Source of the DNA: Salvator merianae
Lineage: Eukaryota > Chordata > Lepidosauria > Squamata > Teiidae
Direction of reading: 5' to 3'
Assembly (NCBI GenBank): GCA_003586115.2
Contig: QVOM02000034.1
Location: 17,653,444 to 17,717,443, forward strand
DNA length: 64,000 bases
Every line of letters starts with the position of its first letter. Position 1 is the stretch's first letter. Positions 21,241 to 34,551 of the stretch are shown here, one piece after another. The notes beneath the pieces are model-generated. The model ran no database searches, was not told the DNA's origin, and was given only the letters and a program-made list of their open reading frames with translations. Made by a program: the position numbers and the translations under genes.

Positions 21241-24200
21241 TATGTTTATGCCCATCTTTACCGGGAACAGCAGTTAGAGAAAGTTGGCAAGGAGCAGTCA
21301 GATGAACCTTGATAAGCAGCTACTGCTTTTACCCCAAGGTCAGTAGATAGAGCTGGTTACCAAGGGGTGGGTGTTTGGAAGGAGACTCTTCTGAACAGTT
21401 CCTCACACACGGAGGGAACAGCATCCAAAGTATGGTTCTGTATTTGAGAAGATCAAATCCATCTCTTCATTCAAAGTAATAAAATCGATCTATGTTTTGC
21501 AGAACTGGAAATTTGATAAGCATATGCCCAGGGGTGTCAACCAGGGAAGTGGAAGGTTTGCAGGCAGTTGCATCAAAACACGGTTCAAGGAGCTCAAAGA
21601 GACTCTTCAAATTCAAGGGAGCCTTTGGAATATCAGCTGTCTTTCTCTTTCCTTTCTTCCTTTTGAAAATCGAGAGTCTAGAGGAAACGTTATGAAGCAA
21701 TACCTGCAATCATTGTTATTTCCAATTATTCCATGTGAAGATTGCTGCCTCCCATATTTCAGAGGTTTTCAATCAGCGCAGAAAATCAGAGCTATCATTG
21801 ACAAGTGTTGCAGAAAACAAGGAAAGGAGGTCCTGCTTTATTTTGGAGCCCTTTTGACATGATGCTACTACCAAGAAGTTGTTGTTTCTTGCTAGATATC
21901 TCTGAATCAAGCTCAAGTGCTTGAGACTACAGGGCCACCCTCATCCAGTTTTCCCAGGACAGAAAATAGCCAGATAACTAAGAGATCCAGGATAGTCATA
22001 ACTAGGCAGGGCTTTGTGCATACAAAAATACAAATAAAACTTCTTATTAGTCAATTTTATTTGGGGAGGCAGGATTTCAGTTGAGAAAGTGTGAGTTATA
22101 TCAGTCCTCCAAAATAGCTTAGCATTGTCCTTTTTCATCCTTAGGAAAACGCAAGGGGTGCTTTTATGCTGGTTGTACCAGCCACAAACTTGCTTTCCCA
22201 TCCGTGATGGAAAACAGGCAAGTTGTTGCTCTTAATTTAAGTACACATAAGTTAATATACTCATCTGAAAAGTCTAGTTTTGTCTGTGGCTCTTAAATAA
22301 GACGTGTTTGAACAATCTTAGGATTTGAGAGACCACACCAAACATGGTCATTCCATTTGATCTCTGAGCTTTCTCCTCCTTTCAGGACTTTTCTATTTTT
22401 GCATTTTCCCAGCACTGAGAACATTTGAGATTCTTAGTCTGGATTCTTTCATATAGGCTGTGAATGTAAGAGGACTTTTGGGTGTGGTTACCATGCTTCT
22501 GGCTGGGCAGACGGAGGGTTTAGGTTCCCTTCTCTGGCCAATGGATGTTCTCGTGGGTGTTCAGAGGCACAGTGTTGTTGTCCCTCTGTCTCTTCTTTGC
22601 TTGCTCCTTTCTTTCTGTTTTTTGTCCAGTGCCTCCTTCCTGTCCCACACCAAAGACATACAACAGGTGGCCTGAGCCCTCTCCCCTCACCAGGCCTCCA
22701 GAGTTCCCCTCCATCCAGTCTGGCATGTCAGCAAGGGTGTACTCCATGGCAGGGCAACCAAGGGTTCAGAGGGGAAGCATGGCTGGGCATGAATGCCCTA
22801 CAGGCACAGGGATTGGTAGAAACTGCCCCAGACAGATAGATGGCGTGGTGCTGCACATGCTGCCCAGCCCAACACTGTGCTTATGGGGTCACAAGAACAG
22901 GACTGGGGCTAGGTAGCGTGTGCAGCACCACCACTGTACTGAACCACACCATGCCATGCCATGCTGCACCACACCATACTGCACTATCTATCTGGGACAG
23001 CACCTGCTGATCCTGTGACTGTGGGGCACTTGCACCCAGTTATCCTTCCCCATAAACCCTTGGATGCTGCGCCATGGTGTGGCCCCTTCCTGATGTGCTT
23101 GTCCGAATGGAGGGGAACCTTGAAGGCCCAATGGGGGCAGATGGCTCAGGCTGCCTGCCATCTGTCTTTGGTGTGGAAAAGGAAGAAGATGCTGGGCAGG
23201 CGGTAGGAAGGCATAAGCAAAGAAGTGGCAGAATGTGACAAATAGCTGAGGCTTGGCTTAGGGGATGTCTAGATTATTTTTCTAAGGATTTTTTTCTAAG
23301 GATCTTTTTCATTGCCCTGGGTGGTTCACCTTCACTGCAGCTCAGATGGTTCCTCCCAGCTCCAGCCCAAACCAAAACCAGACTTTATGCTTTAAAATTG
23401 ATTTTTTCTTGGGGTGTGATCATGTCTGGTATGACTGCATGCACACATGTGAGTATGCACGTACACAAAAGAAAAGCGTAGTTATTCTGCTGTGTTAAAG
23501 CTATTATAAAGTATAAATCAATAACCAGCACTGATGCTTTTAGAACACACAATTTGGTTTTCATCAGTATAATCTTGCATGTACTCAAGCATAGGCAATT
23601 GACTCTTAAATCTCTTTTGATTACCACTATAGGAAATTGGAAATAACTCCTCACAGTTAAAATCAGAAACCTCCCCCTCAGTTCACTCTGAGGAGCTGAA
23701 TTTCCCCTTTAGAACAGTAAAGTACTGCCCGTCGGCAGATCTGCTTGCAAAAGTAGGAAAGTCAGAAAAGGGAAAAAAAAAAAATGTCTGTCTTAAAAAG
23801 GCGTGATCACTCCCAAACTTTATTCCCTCTTGTCTCAAAATGCCTGGGAATGTCAATGCTTTGTGTACTTCAAACCATATCAAATGACTCTGAAACTCTA
23901 ACAATAAGGTTGGGAAATAATCTGGACCTATAGGTTTTTCTCATATGAGCCATGGATATATGTGGGGAGTCAACATCTAATGCATATTATCCCAAAATAA
24001 ACATTTTTGTCCAGTCTGAGCCTTGTTTTACTCATAGCAGTGGGCATCGGTGGGGGGAGGTGGTATCAGGGTGAGGCAGGATAGGACACATCTGTCCACT
24101 TGGCCCATATTCCTGGACAGCTTGCTTCCCTTAGTTTTAGCACTCAAGGGGATTGTGGCTTCAGGTGTCAAGTCAACCTGTGAGAACCTCTAGCTAGCAG

Positions 24201-25290
24201 CAATCTTCACAGACTTTTCTATTTTCTCCTCTCTTCTCCATTTGGATCACTGCAGCCATACTTAAGAACCTGGGCTGTAGTGGTAACTGGTGACCTTTGT
24301 ACTTGGTGGCATTGCATGGGTAAGCCCCATTTGGGGAGAGTCCGAGAAGTCACAGTGGATGGAGTTTGGGAGATCATAAATGATAGGGGCTGTTTTGATT
24401 AGTACATAATTTAAAACATCATTAAAAACAGTGGGTGGAAAAAAGAAGTTTATGGTCATATTTAGTACGATATTGCCCCTTACATATACACTCAAGAACA
24501 AAAAATTGCAGCACAATACTGCACATTGTAGGACATAAGCATAAAAACTTTATTTTGTCAACAGTGGCTGAGTGGTTCTAGACGACACTGGAGCATGCAG
24601 TGCCAAAGTCACATATCACTGAATAGCAGTGGATGTGTCTTCACTATAGGTGAACCTCTCCTTCTGTCTTACTTCTCTGTTGACCAGAGCCGTACCATGG
24701 TGGCTCCTAGAGGTAAGTGTCCTCAAACATTGTTGCAAGGTCTTGGTCATCAGCGATACGTCATGTTGACCACCAGCCTCATGCATCCCCATGATACAGC
24801 CCTCTTTAAACAGATGTGATTGTCAAAAATTCACTCTCCTTCATTGACTTGGCATATCATGAGTTATCTGCTAGATGATTTTTATGCTAAACTCATCACT
24901 GGCTAATAACTGTATATTGTAAATGAATCTCTTTAGTAATAGCTCCCTCTTTATTTCCAAAACCAGTAATGTCACAAAGTAGTTGTTTAAATCTTCATTA
25001 GTACACATGTAGTAGTCAAGGTTGCACTGTGGGAGCAGTAAATCCATCTTTTATAGGCATGGCTTCTGTGGTTGTTCATGACTATATATGGTAAAAGGTA
25101 TTCTGAAGCATATAGAAACATAAATGCACCTAGCAGCTTCCTCATCGTTAGATGGGTCCAAGGCTATGGCTACAACCACTGTCAATAACTTTCTTGGCTT
25201 TCAGCTGTGAATCTTTTCCTGCTCTCCTCAGAAGAACCAACAGGTGAATCTGGGATTGTTCCCCTCTTTCTCCTCTGTTCTTTCTCTCAC
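21241..25290. other. 4-kb block with no recognised gene or repeat
   Basis: About 22,460-23,215 is GC-richer, with CCATG/CCACAC-type short tandem words at 22,940-22,985. It carries long overlapping frames (up to 123 codons, 22,545-22,916), but none shows a known domain and splice structure is not evident. The rest is AT-rich. A 121-codon frame at 21,497-21,862 is also unrecognised. Confidence 0.3.
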
Positions 25291-25352
<62 letters not shown>

Positions 25353-25353
25353 C
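25291..25353. repeat. compound microsatellite (CTGT)n(CT)n(CA)n
   Basis: About five CTGT units, then about ten CT units, then about twelve CA units run without interruption. Such compound tracts arise by slippage and point mutation and should be length-variable. Confidence 0.95.
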
Positions 25354-26749
25354 TGTAATGAAATCATTGTTTAATCTTGTCAGGACATCCTATTTGCAAC
25401 CTGATATTGGGAACTTTCCCCAGGGCACAGAAGGGGCCTACTCCTGGGCCAGAGCACTTGCTTCAGCCCAGGAGCAGAGAAGAGGGCTGTTCATACAATC
25501 CACAAGTCCCTGCATGTACAAACTTCAAGACCAGGGAACAAAAGTTCCACAGTGTTAAAGTTCCCAACTGGGGCCATTACACAAAGTACTAGAAATGGAC
25601 CCAGAAGTCAGTCATTTCTAGAGCTTCATGTAATAGCACCAGGCAGCAGTAGCACAGGTAGGTTGTTCCAGTGACTGCTAATCTGCCATACATTGGTTGC
25701 AGAAGTAAAACCAGGCCCATGCTTCCTTTGCAGAGCAGGTTCTGCCCTTAGGAGCAGGCTGAGCACCAGATAGGTGTTGTCGCATGTGGTTCCCACACTC
25801 CAGCACAGAGTGACATGCACTCACTGTTCTCCCAGAACTCTCTTGCTGATGGGGCAGTGCATATCTTGCCTTTATGAAAGTTGAGGCAGTGCTTATTCTT
25901 GCTTAAAAAGAATAAAACAGGAGGCCAAAGCTTAAGTTGTCCGGGAGAAAAATAGCATTTGACCTGTCAGTATTACTCCTTATACTAATGTGTCAGGTCT
26001 TTGGAGGGTTAGCCAAGTGGTTGAGGATGTTGTATTGTACACATACTGTTTGTACTTTAAAAATGTAGGCATTGATCCCAGACAAGCAGTGAAACTTTGG
26101 AAGAGATGCCAGGGATGAAATCTAGAGTAGAATAAATTAAGTCCCAGAGGAAAGTCTTTCGGCATTTAGAGAGAAAATAATTACACTCTTACTCAAATTC
26201 ACACTGATTCAAATTTCATTGCCTTGGAGATAAAAAACAAGAGGTAGAGAGAGAAGTATATAGAAATAGATTGGATATCCCCAACCAATCAAAAGGCATC
26301 CTGACTTTGGGATAAAATTAGATGCTGATCAAAAGGTCACATATCAGACAAAAAATTTCTGCTGTTTGATGCAAACCTAAATATGTCCTCAAACTAGTAT
26401 CACACTCTTTGCCTTCCTTGATGAGGTACATCAAGGATTCACATGCTTTGTCAAACTCCTGGACACTCCATTCCATAATTTTAAATGAGCTAACAAGCCA
26501 ATACATCACCAAAACTCCTAAGCAAAGTCTGTAGACAATCCAGGTAAGAAACTGCAGAACGATACATACAAATGTTTACACCTGTACATGCATCCTCCTG
26601 CCACTATTCCTACTCCCTGTGAGATTTTTGATAGTGTTGCAAATTATCCATAGGGGGAGGAACAAAATCTGGGCATTTAGAGAGAGACTGGATTTCTAGA
26701 GCCCTCCTCTGCTACTTGTAAAGATCAGTTCCCTGCTCCAAGTATGCAG
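25354..26749. other. unique-looking sequence
   Basis: Frames up to 104 codons (25,244-25,558) start in or beside the microsatellite and have no domain. A weak tRNA-like segment near 26,008-26,095 is discussed under rejected items. Confidence 0.35.
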
Positions 26750-27495
26750 CCTGATTTCATAAGGAAGATGTTCCAGCCCCTTGATCATTCTGGTTGCCCT
26801 TTTCTGCACCTTTCCCAGTTCCATAACATCCTTTCTGAGGTGAGGTGACTAGAATTGCATACAGTCTTCCAAGTGTGATCTCACCATAGATTTATAAAGA
26901 GGCACAATGACACTTGGTGACTTGTTTTCTACCCCCTTCCTAATTGCTCCTAGCATTGAATTTGCTTTTTTCACTGCTGCTGCACCCTCAGTTGACACCT
27001 TCACTGAGCTATCAGCCAGAACCCCAAGTTCTTTTTCCTGGTCAGTCATACAAAGTGTGGCCCCCATCAGTTTATAGTTATAATTCGGGGGGTTTTCCCC
27101 AATGTGCATCACTTTACACCTGCTAAGGTTGAAACACATTTGTCACTTTCTTGCCCAATGTCAAGAGATCCCTCTGGAGCTCTTTACAATCACTTTCAGT
27201 TTTCACTACCCTAAACAATTTAGAGTAATCAGAAAACTTTACTAATTCACAACTTATCCCTACTCCTAGATCATTTATGAATAAATTAAAAAGCAGGGCT
27301 TCTAAGACTGAACCTTGCAGGACCCAACTTCTCACCTCTTTCCACAAGGTGAGAACTGGCCATTTATTACTGATGTTTCCTGTCCTTTAGCCAGTTACCA
27401 ATCCAGGACAGGACCCGTCCTCTTATTCTGTGACTGCTGAGGTTATTTAGGAGCTTTTGATGGGGGACTTTGTCAAAAGTCCTCTGAAAATCCAC
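26750..27495 (-). mobile_element. CR1 LINE, decayed reverse-transcriptase fragment
   Basis: Three minus-strand frames together cover the end of the CR1 ORF2. 27,367-27,495 gives VDFQRTFDKVPHQKLLNNL. 27,123-27,347 gives the GSVLEALLFNLFINDLG region, with KFSDYSKLF where active elements have the catalytic F-A-D-D. 26,849-27,139 gives CKVMHIGENPPNYNYKL through YKSMVRSHLEDCMQF. The 3' UTR side reaches about 26,750. The frame breaks and the lost catalytic Asp show it is inactive. It is 5'-truncated near 27,495. Confidence 0.93.
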
Positions 27496-27627
27496 ACATG
27501 GAATGACAACCCAAAAGTGGCTTACAGGTGGGAGCATGTGAATGCCCATCCTCCATCCCACCTCTAATCCACGCTAAAGGTCAGAAAATGCATTTCAGAA
27601 GTGCATTTTCTGGTATGGAGGCATTAA

Positions 27628-27713
27628 GGCTACATCCAGATGTTGCTTACTTATTCCGCTGTTTTTGCATAACCAAAAGTAGCAGAATAAGTAAGCATCA
27701 TCTGGATGCAGCC
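27628..27713. repeat. short palindromic MITE, family C
   Basis: The 86-bp element begins GGCTACATCCAGATGTTGCT and ends with the near reverse complement (CATCATCTGGATGCAGCC). The arms share GCTTACTTATTC(C/T)GCT. Flanks are TAA (27,625-27,627) and CAA (27,714-27,716). It folds into one hairpin. Confidence 0.8.
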
Positions 27714-28371
27714 CAAGCTGCTTTTCAGCCACTTTTTTTTTTTTTAAACTCTGTGCAGATGCAGCTAGAGATTAGTGTTACAAAGGTCAATTGCCCTAAT
27801 GCAGGCTGGATCTCACAACCACAGTTCCACTAGTCTAGCTGCTGGGAATCAATACAATGGAGGAAAATGCAAGGAAAGAAGGTCAGAAGGAAGAAGGGTG
27901 AAGATGAGGTTAAGAGAGGGCTAGCAATAAGTGTGCTGCTCACCCACAGCACTTACTAACAAGCTGTTCACTTTGAACTGGCATCAAGTCATTCATTTTC
28001 CTCCTCCTCATGTGTCTTCTTTCAGTTCACCATCCTCTGCAGGTCCTTCTTCCTGCCTTCTTTTATCTCTATCATGCTCCTCCTACCTGTAATCCAGTAA
28101 GGGCAGCCAGATTTTGCCAACACTGGACAACATCTAGCCCAGTGGCCAAATGAAGTCATATTTCTCTTGGCAAAATAGAGTTGGAAAAATATTTCAGTAT
28201 AGCATCTCATTCTTGTACAATTGGATGAAGGAAGTGGCTGCCAGAGGGAACTGCAGTTGGACAGGTAGCACACCTCATCAGGCAATCCTATTGCCCTCCT
28301 GAAAGAGAAGGTTTATGAGCAGGATGGTTCTTAGGTGACAGTGCACTTAGCTGTTTGATTCTCCAGACAGG
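27714..28371. other. nothing recognised
   Basis: An 87-codon minus frame (28,022-28,285) has no domain. No repeat is identified. Confidence 0.35.
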
Positions 28372-28874
28372 GGGCTTGTTCGCACTGAGCAACAGCAATG
28401 TTCCAGGACACTCGCTGGAATGTTCCAGGACATTCGCACCTGCAAACAGTCCCAGCTGACTTGAAACCTGCCAAAGCCCACCTGGTGCTTATCTGAAGCC
28501 TACCAACTGTGGTCTACTAAATTGTAGTCTTCAAAGCTGACTTGCGTGATCAGGCGCAGATCAGGAAAGGTGTGGAATGGCAATGGGGCAGGGACTGTGT
28601 GACTGTGCAGGCACCGTCAGACAGTTTTGACTCAGGTTTGGACTTTGCAGTCCAGACCCTGGCGGCCATTTCGGGCTCAAGTCTGGACCCAACTCCTCTA
28701 GGTCTGGACCCAGCTACTTAAGTAGTGCATTCCCATTTGCACTCCTCCCCCTGCTGGCCATCTCACAAACTGCTCTAGTGCTGACAAGCGCGAACACTCC
28801 TCAGCGTACCTGATCCTGGCTGGCCTGGGCCCTGCTAATTAGAACGTTCTACTGTTGTAAGTGTGAACAGGCCC
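28372..28874. repeat. non-autonomous DNA element, family A-related, AGG duplication
   Basis: The 503-bp element begins GGGCTTGTTCGCACTGAGC and ends GTAAGTGTGAACAGGCCC, with AGG at 28,369-28,371 and 28,875-28,877. A short tandem duplication of TGGAATGTTCCAGGACAYTCG occurs near its left end. The interior differs from other family A copies, so it is a subfamily. Confidence 0.75.
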
Positions 28875-29889
28875 AGGCTTACCCAAACTGTTTTTATGAA
28901 AGTGCCAAACCCTCCAGGTCAAGGCATAGTAAACCTCTGGTAGGACCCACTATCTTTCTCTTCTTTGTATGGTATGTATTTCCTGTAACCAGAATTTCCT
29001 TTGCTATTCTTTTGCATAGAGCCAGTATCTAGACTGACCTCTGAACTTCCTCTGTTCTTCCCTTCCCTTTACTTGAAATCTCCAACCCCCCCTCCCCCCA
29101 AATTGCTTTGTGCATGTTCTCTAATTAGTTGCCTGGGACTTTCAGGCCTTACAATTCACCTAAAGCTCCAGTTAGCCCTCAGAACCACTTTTCTATGTCT
29201 TTTCTATTTGAAATTACAGTGTTCACATGAGCCCGCCATGGGTTTTGAATTGTGATTTATGCACCAACATGCAATCACACCTGTTTTTTTCTGATAAGCA
29301 GAAATTGCTATTTGACCAGGACCACTGGTGATATTAATATGCATTATTTCCTCTTTCCTTGGCAGACTCTCTGTATGAAATCCTTAGTTTAGTGCCTACT
29401 TGACTCTTTAGGTTTGCCAGCATTTTGATGATAGCATTTATGGAGCTAGACTTTGATATTTTTTAAAATATAATTAATTGGTGGCCCTTTGCCCACAGGT
29501 ACTCTCCCACGTTCTGTTGCTTATTTCATATATTCTAATTATAATGCTCTTTTTCATTTTTCAGCTGTACACATTTGCAAACTCTTCAAATCACTCTGAA
29601 ATGTGGTTCTTAAATACCTTTAAATACAAACACCCAATCTGGGCATGTTGACCCAACCTTTTTCCAGTGTAGTCAATAGTTCACACCCATCTAACGTTGG
29701 AAAAACAAAAGCAAGCCAGGAGAATGCAACAAAGGCTCTATTTCCATTTCTGTGGGGGAAGGCGCCTGGCTTCCCTTGTGGCCTTTGTAAATGGCTTAAT
29801 GGTTCTATTGCAGGAACCAAAGCTGCATTGGGAAGTCTCTGGATGGCAGGGATCTTCTGCTATATAGACCCATCTGAGTATTAAAATCT
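28875..29889. other. AT-rich unique-looking sequence
   Basis: The frames at 29,001-29,255 and 29,645-29,884 have no domain. No repeat is recognised until 29,890. Confidence 0.35.
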
Positions 29890-30212
29890 TAAGGAGAGGC
29901 CCTTTCTGTATTTTCCTACTGTCTCAGAGGTGCAGAAACACACAACAGGGGACTTTTCTGTGGTGGCCCCCATACTTTGGAACATTGACACTGTATGGTT
30001 TTCAGCACTTGGTTAAAGCATATCTCTTCACCCAGGCCTTTGATGTTTAGCTTCCTCTGAGTGCTGCACTGCCAGGGAGGGTGGGTGGGTTATATTTTAA
30101 ATATGTTTCAGGAATATTCTATATCTTTTATCTTTTTATTGTTTTGACCCACCCTGGAACCTTCCGGTGAAGGGCAGGAATTAAATGAATGAATGATGAA
30201 TAAATGAATGAT
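29890..30212 (+). mobile_element. L2-like LINE, 3' end
   Basis: It carries GGTGGCCCCCATACTTTGGAA (the A-P-x-L-W-N region of the ORF2 end), CATATCTCTTCACCCAGGCC and TTAGCTTCCTCTGAGTGCTG. The terminal CCTTCCGGTGAAGGGCAGGA is followed by an (AATG/AAATG)n tail. The minus-strand copy at 2,866-3,260 shares the terminus. Confidence 0.75.
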
Positions 30213-32060
30213 CCCTCAAGCTCTTTCAGTGGGGAAAGCAGGAATATTGACTTACTTGAGTGACCCCCTCAAAGGCCTATTGATCACAATGTGGTGATGC
30301 AGTCCATCTTAACTTGCCTATCTACAATTAACATCTGTACATCAAGAAAAAGCTCAGAACCAGTAAGGCTCTTATATACCAGACTGTTTTATTTGAAATT
30401 TGATATGGCTCTTGCCTTCTAAAATGTTGGGATGGTCCAGCCCTTCAAATTCAATTTTAGTTCACAAACACAATTCTTTGTTAAGGTTCCATTCTTATGG
30501 AAATCACACATTCAGACTGTAAGTTTTGAATTTTAATTGAATGTCTGAAGGATCAAAGCATTCCTTTTCACAGCCACAATAGGAATAAGACTTTTTTCCT
30601 AACTACCTTTCCTGTTATGTACAGACACAGCAATGCCCCTTTAAAACAGAGAGAAGATGGATATAATTTTTCCAACCTAATTTTCCTACCACACAAAATG
30701 CAGCAATGGACGTTTGAAATACGACAGGCAGAGAATGCTATACAACATGCCAAGTTACTTTTCCTGCCAAAACAGTAGTTCTGCCTCTTGGGTTTTGCTA
30801 CCACAACTATCCATCCATTGCCTCAAACGCCACCCACCTACATGTCAATATATCTTTAAGTTTCTTTGTGATGATTCGTCACTGATAGATGAAACCTTCT
30901 TGAGCACTGATAATTGATCTGTTCAAATAGATGGAATTTTCATCACATCCAGACATTTGTTGGAATTCATACCCAGCTCTATTAAAACGTCCAGCAGGCT
31001 GTATGAAAGAAAGATAGGACTTACCTTTTGTTTATTTGGTCCAGCACAGTATTTCTCAGTCAATCTTTTATGGCACACTATTGATCTGCTGTGATCACAA
31101 ACTGCTAAGACCCAGAATAAAGATTTTATAACACTTTTCAAAAAAACCTTAGCCTTTACAAATGTTGCAAAATTCAGCTGAATTTAAACTTTCATTGCAT
31201 TTTGGAACCATTCCTATGGAATTAGCCATCTCACCATTAAAATCATCAGCATGATAGTTTGCTTCTTTTTTAATTTCATAAAATTCAACCAAATTCAAAT
31301 ATCTATCCATTTGGGGACCATTCCTACTTCTTCGGTGATGGTCTTTTGCCAAGGCAGTAAAAATGCTTCTGGGGCCTTTTCACCACCCTTAGGGTTAGAT
31401 ACTGTGATATACGATAGCTCCTAACAGCCTTGAAGTGTGTGTCTTTTTCCTACCATTGCTGCATGAGGAAATTATTTAAAGAAGGGGGAAGGAGCAGGCA
31501 TGCAGTGGCATACACTAGGTCATAGAACCAGGGAATGGATTTGCTGCTATATCTACCTGCCACAGATGGCACAATGACTGAGGAAGATAAGAAGCAGCCT
31601 TATTTTGAATCAAATTATTTGTACGTGGATTGCCAACAGTCCCCAGAGTATCTGCAGAAAAAATCTCCACCTTCTGCACAGGTGCCTGGGGGAGGCACCT
31701 TGGCTGCTGCTTCAAAAGTCATTTCCATTTTACAGTGCAGAGGGGTTCTTTCAAGCAGCAATCCAAGGCGCCTGCAGTGTGGTCAGAAACTCATGTCTTG
31801 CACAGCAGACACATTGGATGGTGATTATGCCCACAAATGAGATTGTGTGCTTTGCTGTGAGGCACGTGCTGCCACGCATGTGGAGATATGATGGTGAAGA
31901 TGTTTTTTGTAGGTGCTTCTGTTGGTGAGTGGAGATGCAACCTTAGGCAGCATCTTCTCTCAACCTGGGACATTCTACCTGAAAAATGCTCATCCATCTG
32001 GGTAGTGCTCATTCATTAAATCTGCTTTGCCAGTCTTGGGAGAATTTTCATTATTATTTA
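30213..32060. other. unique-looking block
   Basis: Frames of 101 and 107 codons at 31,535-31,928 overlap on both strands and show no domain. The sequence near 31,580-31,640 weakly resembles a squamate SINE core (AGAAGCAGCCTTATTTTGAATC), but too little matches to call it. Confidence 0.3.
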
Positions 32061-32572
32061 GTCTGCAGTCACACCTTACTTTGAGATCATCCTCTGACTT
32101 CAGAGATCAGATGCCAAAGTGCGTTTTTGTTTCTTCTGAGGACTTGCCCTCCCTGATTGGGACTATTCTGCATTTGGATAATCCCAGCGCTGAGTCCATT
32201 TCACCTGCAAGAAACAGACCAGGAGGAGGGCTGCTGATCTCTGCCCAGCTCAGCAGCAGCACGTAGGGCAACCAGCACGCTCTGGCACCCAGAGCCAGAG
32301 AGGGCAACCCTAGCTGGCTATTACCAGCCACATTCTGGTTGCACTGCCTACAGAATCACCTTGCCTCACATGACCACAGTAAGGAGGGCAGCCAGCAGGC
32401 TCTAGGGTTTGTAGTCAGAGGGGGCAACCCGACCTGGCAGCATTGTGACTGCACCTCTCTTGGAGCTACTTTGCCTCATCCCCATCTTAAGGTAGGTGTG
32501 AACAGACCTAAAATGGTCTTAGTTCCCAGTCCATCCCAAGATGGACTATTACGTTGAGGTGTGACCACACCC
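32061..32572. repeat. 512-bp non-autonomous DNA element with TTA duplication
   Basis: The right end reads TTGAGGTGTGACCACACCC, so the terminus is GGGTGTGGTCACACCTCAA. The left end GTCTGCAGTCACACCTTAC is a decayed match. TTA flanks both sides (32,058-32,060 and 32,573-32,575), the classic PIF/Harbinger target. No transposase frame is present. Confidence 0.7.
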
Positions 32573-32575
32573 TTA

Positions 32576-33264
32576 GTAGTGCTTGAGACAATGGCAAGCA
32601 CCAAAATGGAGTAGTAATAGGGAAGTGGTTCCATTTCACTGCTTACTCCAGAGATCAGTAAAATAGAACTTATGGGCTTTGCTTGCTCTGGACTTTAGTT
32701 TGGACTTTAGCCCCCAATGGACGGATACAAATTTAGCATTCTTTAGCATACATAATGCAGCCATCCTTAGTCTTTCTTTTCCTGTATTACTTTTAAGTGT
32801 TTAAAAGTACAAAGTAGTTTCTCTTGCCTTCTCTCTTTCTCTCATTTGAATCAAGCCTGTAGCAGCTGATGAAATGGAGAATGAGTTGTTTGAAAGGCCA
32901 TAAAGTCTGAGGAGAGTCTAATTGAAAAGTAGCTAATCCAGTTAATCTCTTCAATCACATGACCAAATATTCCCGATTAATCAATATATCCTAATGGTCC
33001 CTCTTTCAGTCAATTAACTGGGTGGCTGCTCCCAACCTGCTGCTGTGTGTTGGGCCTCAACAATTGAAACTGATCCAAAATATCAGGACCAGACAGAGCT
33101 CTGGATGTCTCTTCTGGACTATTTTGAATTGTGGTATCAAATCCCCTATGGATCTAAGTGACTTTATCCTCAAAGTGCCTAGCAAATATGTCACAGCAGA
33201 TGTTAGATGGCAATTGTCCTGTGTGTGTGAACAAAGGCCCTTTCTGCTCAACCATAATCCAGAT
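32576..33264. other. AT-rich unique-looking sequence
   Basis: About 32,860-33,010 is low-repeat and rich in TAAT/ATTA words (ATTCCCGATTAATCAATATA, CAGTCAATTAACTGG). It is a candidate conserved noncoding element, on inference only. Confidence 0.3.
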
Positions 33265-33625
33265 TAAGGGCCCATGTAGTTCACATCTAGGCCTCCAGAT
33301 CTGCACATTAATGCAGATTTAGGAGGTCCGGCTCACCCCACTAGTACGGCGCCATCTGCTTTAGATGAAGCCTGATCCAGATCAAAAAGGCCTTAATCTG
33401 GATAACTGGTAGACCTGTTTAATTGGGTCTACCAGTTGACCAGTGGCCCTGATCCAGAAATGCATCCCTCAGAGTCTCGAGGTTAGGAATTTTTGTTCCT
33501 AGTCCTCAGAGGTGTGGGGGTGCAGCTACAAAGCTTGCACAAACTTGAGACCACAGCATGGGCTGATCCTGCCCATGCCTTCCCATGGCTGGAATCAGTG
33601 ATCCTGACTTAAAACAGGTAAATGT
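33265..33625. repeat. family E-like element
   Basis: It begins near GGGCCCATGTAGTTCACATC, contains CTGATCCAGATCAAAAAGGCC and has the palindrome CTGGTAGACCTG...GGGTCTACCAG at 33,409-33,439. The right end is unclear. Confidence 0.45.
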
Positions 33626-33717
33626 AGAAAGAGTCAAGGTCTAAGATGAGAGGCCATGAAAGGCCCAGAGTTATCCATGGCTGAATAGATATCTGAACCC
33701 AGAGGGACTCCTAGGCT

Positions 33718-34245
33718 GTTTCCACACTCACCTAGATTGGAGTGGTTTAACTATCTGACTCCAGCCTGTCCCAGACCAAGCACAGTAGATTTCATCCACA
33801 TCACGAGGGCAGAGACACTGTCTGTTCCTGATCAACACTGTCAGCAATGCAAAGGCACCAAAGCTTCTGGTCCACACAAGTGAGACTCCACCCAAGGCAC
33901 CACCCACCGCTGCCAGCGATTGGTTCAGACCCCATCACTCCTACATTGTATCCAGTGCACAAGGACAGGGCTGAACAGAACAGTCTTCGAAAATAGTGTG
34001 CCTACCTCTGTGCCAGGGTTTCAAAAAAATATCTTTGAAGCTTATGTAAGCTTTGACGATGGGTCTGCAGCATTTTCCTTGTTCTAGACCAGGTGTGGAA
34101 GTGCCGATGCCTGAACTGGATTGTATTAGTGGGATTGTAGACCTCTTCAAACAGGTCTACAGCTAATCCATAATAGGGACTTTTGGGGATGGTTCTGAAC
34201 TGGAATAGCACTAGTCCCATGGGGAAGAAGTGTACTAGGCAGCTG
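33718..34245. repeat. family E-like element
   Basis: GGCTGTTTCCACACTCACC starts it, and TGTAGACCTCTTCAAACAGGTC is the family palindrome core. It is followed by GGGACTTTTGGGGATGGTTC. It is probably one diverged copy of about 0.5 kb. Confidence 0.45.
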
Positions 34246-34551
34246 CTGGGTCCTGTCTATTGAACAAGTTTCTGTTTAGATACTCTAGCCATTAACATAT
34301 GCTACTTTCAAAACAAAATATCTGCAGAATATATCGGTACACTGGACTTGCCTTTACGACACCCTTTGCCCTGTCTCCAGTGGGAGCCGCTCAGGGTAAT
34401 TCCACATTGGCTGGTGTTCTGGACCAGCAAGCATATTAGGAGTCATGCAGTGAAAGAGGGAGAATATCCACACTATTTCTGGTATAAATCAGATTGGGAG
34501 GCAAAACCTCTTGAGAAGTTTATATTAACTAGCTATAACAAAGATTGATCA

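Noticed and set aside
22545..22916. GC-richer frame with hydrophobic start
   Set aside because: Several frames are open at once because of base composition. No splice signals or homology are recognised.
26008..26095. Possible tRNA-derived SINE (GGGTTAGCCAAGTGGTTGA, later GGCATTGATCC)
   Set aside because: The A-box-like part is plausible but the spacing to the B-box-like word is long, and no SINE body is seen.
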